Assembly (NCBI RefSeq): GCF_002087295.1
Contig: NZ_MWVI01000074.1
Location: 62,001-126,000 of the forward strand
Reading direction: 5' to 3'
Length of the DNA: 64,000 nt
Origin: Vreelandella lionensis
GTDB lineage: Bacteria; Pseudomonadota; Gammaproteobacteria; Pseudomonadales; Halomonadaceae
Shown here: positions 60,261 through 64,000 of the stretch, piece after piece
How positions within the stretch are numbered: the first letter of the stretch is position 1
Layout of the letters: every line of letters starts with the position of its first letter
Program-made: the position numbers and the translations under genes
The notes under the pieces: generated by a model
What the model was told of the DNA's origin: nothing
Databases searched by the model: none
The model's input: only the letters and a program-made list of their open reading frames with translations

Positions 60261-61544
60261 TTAAGCCGTCAGGTTGCCCAGCGCAATAAAGAAGCCAGCA
60301 ATGGATGCCGACATCAAGTTAGAGAGCGTACCGGCCAAAACGGCTTTCACACCGAAGCGGGCAATCTCTTTGCGACGCGTGGGCGCAATGCTACCCAAGC
60401 CGCCCAGCAGAATCGCAATGGACGACAGGTTGGCAAAGCCACACAGTGCAAAGGAGAGAATCGCCATGGTGTGCGGGGTCATCATCTGACCTGTAGCCGC
60501 CACCACCTGTTCCCCATCGATGTAGGGGGCGAGGTTGATATAGGCCACGAACTCGTTGACCACTAGCTTCTGGCCGATGAAAGAACCCGCCAGCGTCGCT
60601 TCTGCCCAGGGCACGCCTAGCAGGAATGCCAGCGGTGCAAACAGCCAGCCGAGAATCAGTTCAAGGCTCAGCGATTCAAAGCCAAACCAGCCGCCAACGC
60701 CGCCTAAAATGCCGTTAACCAGCGCGATTAAACCGATAAACGCAAGCAACATCGCACCCACGTTGGCCGCCAGCATCAGGCCAGAAGTCGCACCGGAGGC
60801 CGCTGCGTCCAGCACGTTGGTGGGCTTGTCGTCCTGCTCTTTCAGCTCTTCATCAACCTTGGAAACGCTGTCGCTATCTTCGGCGTCCTGGGTTTCCGGC
60901 ATGATCAGCTTAGCGAACAGCAGGCCGCCTGGCGCCGCCATGAAAGAGGCCGCGACCAAGTACTCCATCGGAATACCCAGCGCCGCGTAGCCCGCCAAAA
61001 CGGAACCGGCTACCGATGCTAAGCCGCCACACATCACCGCAAATAGCTGCGAAGGCGTCATGCGGGCAATGAACGGACGCACCACCAGCGGTGCTTCGGT
61101 TTGGCCGACGAAGATGTTCGCAGTCGCGGAGAGCGATTCGGTACGCGAGGTGCCCAGTGCTTTTTGCAGCGCGCCGCCCAGAATCCGAATGACCCACTGC
61201 ATGATGCCCAGGTAGTAGAGCACGGCAATCAGCGACGAGAAGAAGATGATGACCGGCAGTACTTTGATAGCAAACACAAAGCCGACGTTTTCCACATCGG
61301 CTAGGCCGCCAAACAGGAAGCCGATACCGTCGTTAGCAAACACCAGTACCTGGCTAACACCGGCGGAAATGGTTTGCAGCACCGCCTGGCCGAACGGCAC
61401 GTAGAGCACGAATGCACCGATACCGGCCTGGATAGCAAAAGCACCCAGTACGGTGCGCAGCCGAATCGACTTGCGGTCATAAGAGAAGATTAGGGCGATG
61501 GCCACCAGGGTGACCATACCAACCAAGCTCATGATGAGGGTCAT
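60261..61544 (-). CDS. nupC: Concentrative nucleoside transporter NupC
   Basis: An inner-membrane CNT family carrier of 427 residues that imports nucleosides with cations. Family blocks include [59 protein letters not shown] and [20 protein letters not shown]. An acidic cytoplasmic loop ([20 protein letters not shown]) separates the two halves, as in Vibrio NupC-like proteins. Intact, between tsx and deoC. Confidence 0.9.
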   Translation of the reverse strand: MTLIMSLVGMVTLVAIALIFSYDRKSIRLRTVLGAFAIQAGIGAFVLYVPFGQAVLQTISAGVSQVLVFANDGIGFLFGGLADVENVGFVFAIKVLPVIIFFSSLIAVLYYLGIMQWVIRILGGALQKALGTSRTESLSATANIFVGQTEAPLVVRPFIARMTPSQLFAVMCGGLASVAGSVLAGYAALGIPMEYLVAASFMAAPGGLLFAKLIMPETQDAEDSDSVSKVDEELKEQDDKPTNVLDAAASGATSGLMLAANVGAMLLAFIGLIALVNGILGGVGGWFGFESLSLELILGWLFAPLAFLLGVPWAEATLAGSFIGQKLVVNEFVAYINLAPYIDGEQVVAATGQMMTPHTMAILSFALCGFANLSSIAILLGGLGSIAPTRRKEIARFGVKAVLAGTLSNLMSASIAGFFIALGNLTA

Positions 61545-61578
61545 GGAAGTACCTTCGGATCGTGAGGAGTGTGAGCGA

Positions 61579-62424
61579 TTACAGTAAGTTCAACTTCACT
61601 GAGTAGATCATCGCGTTTTGATAAGCGTCCGGGGTGCCCAGTTTATTCTCTGAGTAGCGGTACTGCACGCCCGTGGTGATCAGATCGGACGGGTGCCACC
61701 ACAGGCTCAGCGCACCGTTGGTACCGACGCTGCCTGCTTTGTCGCCCACGTAGTTCTGAGTCAGGTACTCGTCGTCGCGACCGAAGGTCTGCTCGTGCCA
61801 GTTGGTCACGCTGAAGTTTTGGTTCAGGGCGGTAAAGTCGTAGCCCGCGACCCAGCCAGCCATAAAGCCGTTCATGCCGGTGTAGCTATTGCTCTGCACT
61901 CGCGCGGCACCGATGAACGGTTTGAACCATAGGCCGTTATCAAAGGTTTTGCGATAGCCCAGACCCAGGATTTGGTCCTGCTCCCGAGACTCGTAGCCGT
62001 AGTCGCGGAAATCGTACAGGTGGGCGTAAATCGACAGCGGGCTGTCGCCCAGGTAGATGTGCGAGGTCACTTTACCGGCGGTACGGAAGTTGTCTTTACC
62101 GCCACTGGCCTGGTCGAACTGATCGTTAGTGGGGTTCTCGAAATCGAAGAAGCCGTAAAATTCGCCCCAGCTAAAGCCGACGCCGCCTTCGATTTCAACG
62201 TACGTAAAGTCGCTTTTCGCTGCGTTGCTAGCAGTGCGCGCTTCGGTGCCGTTCGACCAGTCGAGATAGTTGACGGAGACGTTGGCAAACGACCAAAGGC
62301 GGTCAAGGGTTTGCGGCTCGGCATCGTCGGCAAACGCAGGGGTTGCCACGGCAGCACTTGCCAGTAAAACGCCAGCGCCAAGCGTGACGAACGAAGAAGA
62401 ACGAGAGAGGGATAGAGCAGTCAT
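61579..62424 (-). CDS. tsx: Outer membrane nucleoside channel, Tsx/OmpK family
   Basis: A 281-residue outer membrane barrel with a signal peptide ([21 protein letters not shown] split around AAV). The pattern [35 protein letters not shown] and the C-terminal [10 protein letters not shown], ending in hydrophobic residues as barrels do, matches Tsx/OmpK. It lets nucleosides cross the outer membrane. The ATG at 62424 has GAGG upstream. First gene of the deo unit, 34 bases before nupC. Confidence 0.88.
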   Translation of the reverse strand: MTALSLSRSSSFVTLGAGVLLASAAVATPAFADDAEPQTLDRLWSFANVSVNYLDWSNGTEARTASNAAKSDFTYVEIEGGVGFSWGEFYGFFDFENPTNDQFDQASGGKDNFRTAGKVTSHIYLGDSPLSIYAHLYDFRDYGYESREQDQILGLGYRKTFDNGLWFKPFIGAARVQSNSYTGMNGFMAGWVAGYDFTALNQNFSVTNWHEQTFGRDDEYLTQNYVGDKAGSVGTNGALSLWWHPSDLITTGVQYRYSENKLGTPDAYQNAMIYSVKLNLL

Positions 62425-62502
62425 GGAAGCCTCAACAGGGTTGTATCTCGGTGCCAGGGCGGCTGGCATACCGACGTTATGGGTCGTGTGGGCTGGCGTT
62501 GA

Positions 62503-62539
62503 TGTTAAAATTATAACATTGAGTGTTATTTTTTTAACG
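62503..62539. promoter_or_regulatory. Two tandem DeoR-type operators between tsx and deoR
   Basis: TGTTAAAATTATAACA (62503-62518) and TGTTATTTTTTTAACG (62524-62539) share the TGTTA...TAAC arms of the E. coli DeoR operator (TGTTAGAA...TTCTAACA). Their centres are 21 bp apart. They lie in the shared control region of the divergent deo and deoR units. Confidence 0.75.
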
Positions 62540-62719
62540 TTGATTTGCAAGTATTGTCCATCAACGTTGTTTAAATGTGATACGCGCATCATGCGCGGAT
62601 GAAAGGGTGCATTGCAGTAGAAATAATCCAGTGGAAATAAATGAGGGCCTGGCTCAGCATAGAGCCGCTTGGAAGGGCTTAATGCTGATAACAAAATGAA
62701 TCATAAGGAGATGCTGGAC

Positions 62720-63487
62720 ATGAATGATCGGAGCGCACAGCGCATGGCGATGTTGCAAGAAGCGTTGGCTAGCGGGGGAACGCTGCATCTTCGCGATGCC
62801 GCCGAGCTGTGTGGAGTCTCCGAAATGACCATTCGTCGGGATCTTTCAACGCAACCTTCAGCCATTAGCTTGCTGGGTGGGCGGCTAGTGATGGCAAGCT
62901 ACCCCGGCGTGACGCCGGTATACGACCTTACTGAGCAGCAATCGAGCCACTATCAGGTCAAACAGCGTCTTTGCCAGCGTGCCGCCAGCTTTATTGAAGA
63001 GGGCGATACGCTGTTTATCGACTGCGGCTCAACGCTGATTCCGCTGCTCAGCCAGCTAAGCCACTTCCGCGAATTAACCGTAGTGACCTACGCGCTGAAT
63101 GTGGCTAACGCGGTGGCCGTCTTGCCGAATGTGCGTTTGGTGTTACTCGGCGGGCTTTTTTACGCTTCCTCTCAATCGTTTGGTAGCGACGGCATGGGCG
63201 CGGCCATCGAGCGTTTGGGCATCAACAAAGCGCTGATTTCTGCCGCTGGGGTGGATTGCGAGCGGGGAGTAAGCTGCTTTCATTTTCATGAAGTCGGGCC
63301 TAAGCAGGCGGCGATTGCCACCGCGATGCAGCGGCTGTTGATTGTCGATGCCAGCAAGTTTGGCGTGGTGCGCCCGGCCTATTTTGCCTCGCTGGAGGAT
63401 TTCGATATTGTCGTCACCGACGATGAGCGTGCCCCTGGCTTGTTAGAGCGCCACCCGCTGCCCACGCTGAGCATCTCGCTCGCCTAA
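62720..63487 (+). CDS. deoR: DeoR family repressor of the deo genes
   Basis: A 255-residue repressor, sensing deoxyribose 5-phosphate in the E. coli case. The DNA-binding part is LHLRDAAELCGVSEMTIRRD with the turn SLLGGRLVM. The sugar-phosphate domain has DTLFIDCGSTLIPLL, TVVTYALNVANAVA and ASKFGVVRPAYFASLEDFDI. The last block is nearly identical in plan to E. coli DeoR. The ATG at 62720 is chosen because AAGGAG lies nine bases before it; two upstream ATGs are possible. Divergent from tsx. Intact. Confidence 0.9.
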   Translation: MNDRSAQRMAMLQEALASGGTLHLRDAAELCGVSEMTIRRDLSTQPSAISLLGGRLVMASYPGVTPVYDLTEQQSSHYQVKQRLCQRAASFIEEGDTLFIDCGSTLIPLLSQLSHFRELTVVTYALNVANAVAVLPNVRLVLLGGLFYASSQSFGSDGMGAAIERLGINKALISAAGVDCERGVSCFHFHEVGPKQAAIATAMQRLLIVDASKFGVVRPAYFASLEDFDIVVTDDERAPGLLERHPLPTLSISLA

Positions 63488-63569
63488 CAACAGCCACTGC
63501 TCAGCCACTACTCCCCAGTGCCCTGTGCCCAAACGGGTGCGCAGGGTGCGGCATAACGTCTCTTTCTGA

Positions 63570-63583
63570 TTGACCGAGATCAA
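63570..63583. promoter_or_regulatory. FNR/Anr-like box upstream of cyoA
   Basis: TTGACCGAGATCAA matches the TTGAT-N4-ATCAA consensus at nine of ten positions. It lies 214 bases before the cyoA start in a 309-base gap. In E. coli the cyo operon is repressed by FNR and ArcA without oxygen, so an O2 role is plausible. Confidence 0.6.
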
Positions 63584-63734
63584 TAGAAAATACTTTAGTC
63601 TTAGTTGATGCACGCAACGTGCACGGTTAAGGCTCGCCACTAACCCCATGAGGTGGCGCATATTTTTCCCGGAGCAACGTAGTCATACTCACTGTTTTGG
63701 GAAAAGTATGGGGTGATAGTTAGCTTGCTACTTA

Positions 63735-63752
63735 GCTGGCTAGTTAGCCAGC
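63735..63752 (+). other. Hairpin in the cyoA leader
   Basis: GCTGGCTA and TAGCCAGC form a perfect 8-bp stem with a 2-base centre, 44 bases before the cyoA start. No T run follows. It may be a structured leader or a protein site. Confidence 0.45.
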
Positions 63753-63796
63753 CAAGCAGTGAGCTGTTTTAGACAACTCTCTGATGAGATCACACC

Positions 63797-64000
63797 ATGC
63801 AACTACCTACCCACTGGCGCAGGCGAGGCACTTTTGTGCTCGTCGTATTGTGCTTGCTGTTAACGGGCTGCAGTTCTGCATTGCTGGATCCCAAGGGGCA
63901 GATTGGCGTTGAGCAACGCTCGCTGATTCTGACCTCCTTTGGGCTGATGCTGATTGTGGTCATTCCGGTGATTGTGATGACGCTGCTGTTTGGCTGGCGC
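63797..64000 (+). CDS. cyoA: Cytochrome o ubiquinol oxidase subunit II, N-terminal part
   Basis: The first 68 codons are in the window and the gene runs off the right edge. The protein begins [19 protein letters not shown], with a lipoprotein signal and lipobox LTGCSS, then [20 protein letters not shown] and a membrane segment ([18 protein letters not shown]). This is the CyoA plan: a lipid-anchored N-terminus and two membrane helices before the periplasmic cupredoxin-like domain. The quinol oxidase is used under good oxygen supply. Confidence 0.87.
   Translation, partial: MQLPTHWRRRGTFVLVVLCLLLTGCSSALLDPKGQIGVEQRSLILTSFGLMLIVVIPVIVMTLLFGWR

Noticed and set aside
1..64000. Stop-codon reassignment as cause of internal stops
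   Set aside because: TAA, TAG and TGA all occur inside genes and all also end normal genes, so no single codon is recoded.
1..64000. Mobile elements, tRNA genes and CRISPR arrays
   Set aside because: No transposase or integrase, no cloverleaf-like sequence and no regular repeats were seen on reading both strands.

Overview
The window is chromosomal DNA of a gammaproteobacterium, most likely a Halomonas-type member of the Halomonadaceae. The evidence is gene content: tripartite tricarboxylate transport genes, DUF1415, a RocR-like regulator, many chemoreceptors, a NasR-type nitrate regulator, a full deo regulon with tsx, and a cyo oxidase start. Base composition looks moderately GC-rich and gene density is high. 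I see no rRNA, tRNA, insertion sequence, prophage or CRISPR array. About 56 genes can be supported. At least 23 of them are interrupted by frameshifts or in-frame stops, including genes that are normally intact (deaD, deoD, deoB, mscS). Most of these look like one-base changes in short homopolymers, so sequence error is the leading explanation. A reader should treat the interrupted genes as probably whole in the living strain until the DNA is rechecked.

Layout. 0-6 kb: tail of a periplasmic molybdopterin-fold protein, a hybrid sensor kinase with Hpt domain, a REC-EAL c-di-GMP phosphodiesterase and a chemoreceptor. 6-14.7 kb: an ABC exporter, a gamma-glutamyltransferase in line with tctC-tctB-tctA, a split chromate-type transporter pair and a divergent GntR/FCD regulator. 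14.8-25 kb: DUF1415, a diguanylate cyclase, a second chemoreceptor, small metabolic genes (GNAT, LysE, flavin monooxygenase, SDR), then nasR and a nitrate transporter. The transporter has a sigma-54 promoter and a hairpin leader of the ANTAR-target type. 25-29.6 kb: patatin phospholipase, a CZB-domain receptor-like protein and a third chemoreceptor. 29.6-34 kb: two divergent L,D-transpeptidases and an M23 endopeptidase, all acting on the cell wall.

34.5-43.5 kb: LysR regulator, glutathionyl-hydroquinone reductase, PRC-barrel and CsbD stress proteins, DEAD-box helicase, endonuclease V, thiol peroxidase, two class I glutamine amidotransferases and an amidoligase-like enzyme. 43.6-51 kb: MscS channel, an HPD-less J-like membrane protein beside a TerB-like/J-domain protein, an unknown membrane protein, a CBS-BON protein and a class V aminotransferase. 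51-55.5 kb: a ThuA-ThuB-binding protein-LacI sugar locus under two tandem palindromic operators. 55.4-63.5 kb: cdd, deoD, deoB, deoA, deoC, nupC and tsx on the minus strand with deoR divergent, again with two tandem operators 21 bp apart. The window ends in the first codons of cyoA, behind an FNR-like box.

How it fits together. The deo block brings nucleosides through the outer membrane (Tsx) and inner membrane (NupC), deaminates cytidine, cleaves nucleosides and feeds deoxyribose 5-phosphate to the aldolase. The nas pair links nitrogen status (sigma-54) and nitrate sensing (NIT-ANTAR). The chemoreceptors and c-di-GMP enzymes form a loose sensory-motility island in the first 30 kb.
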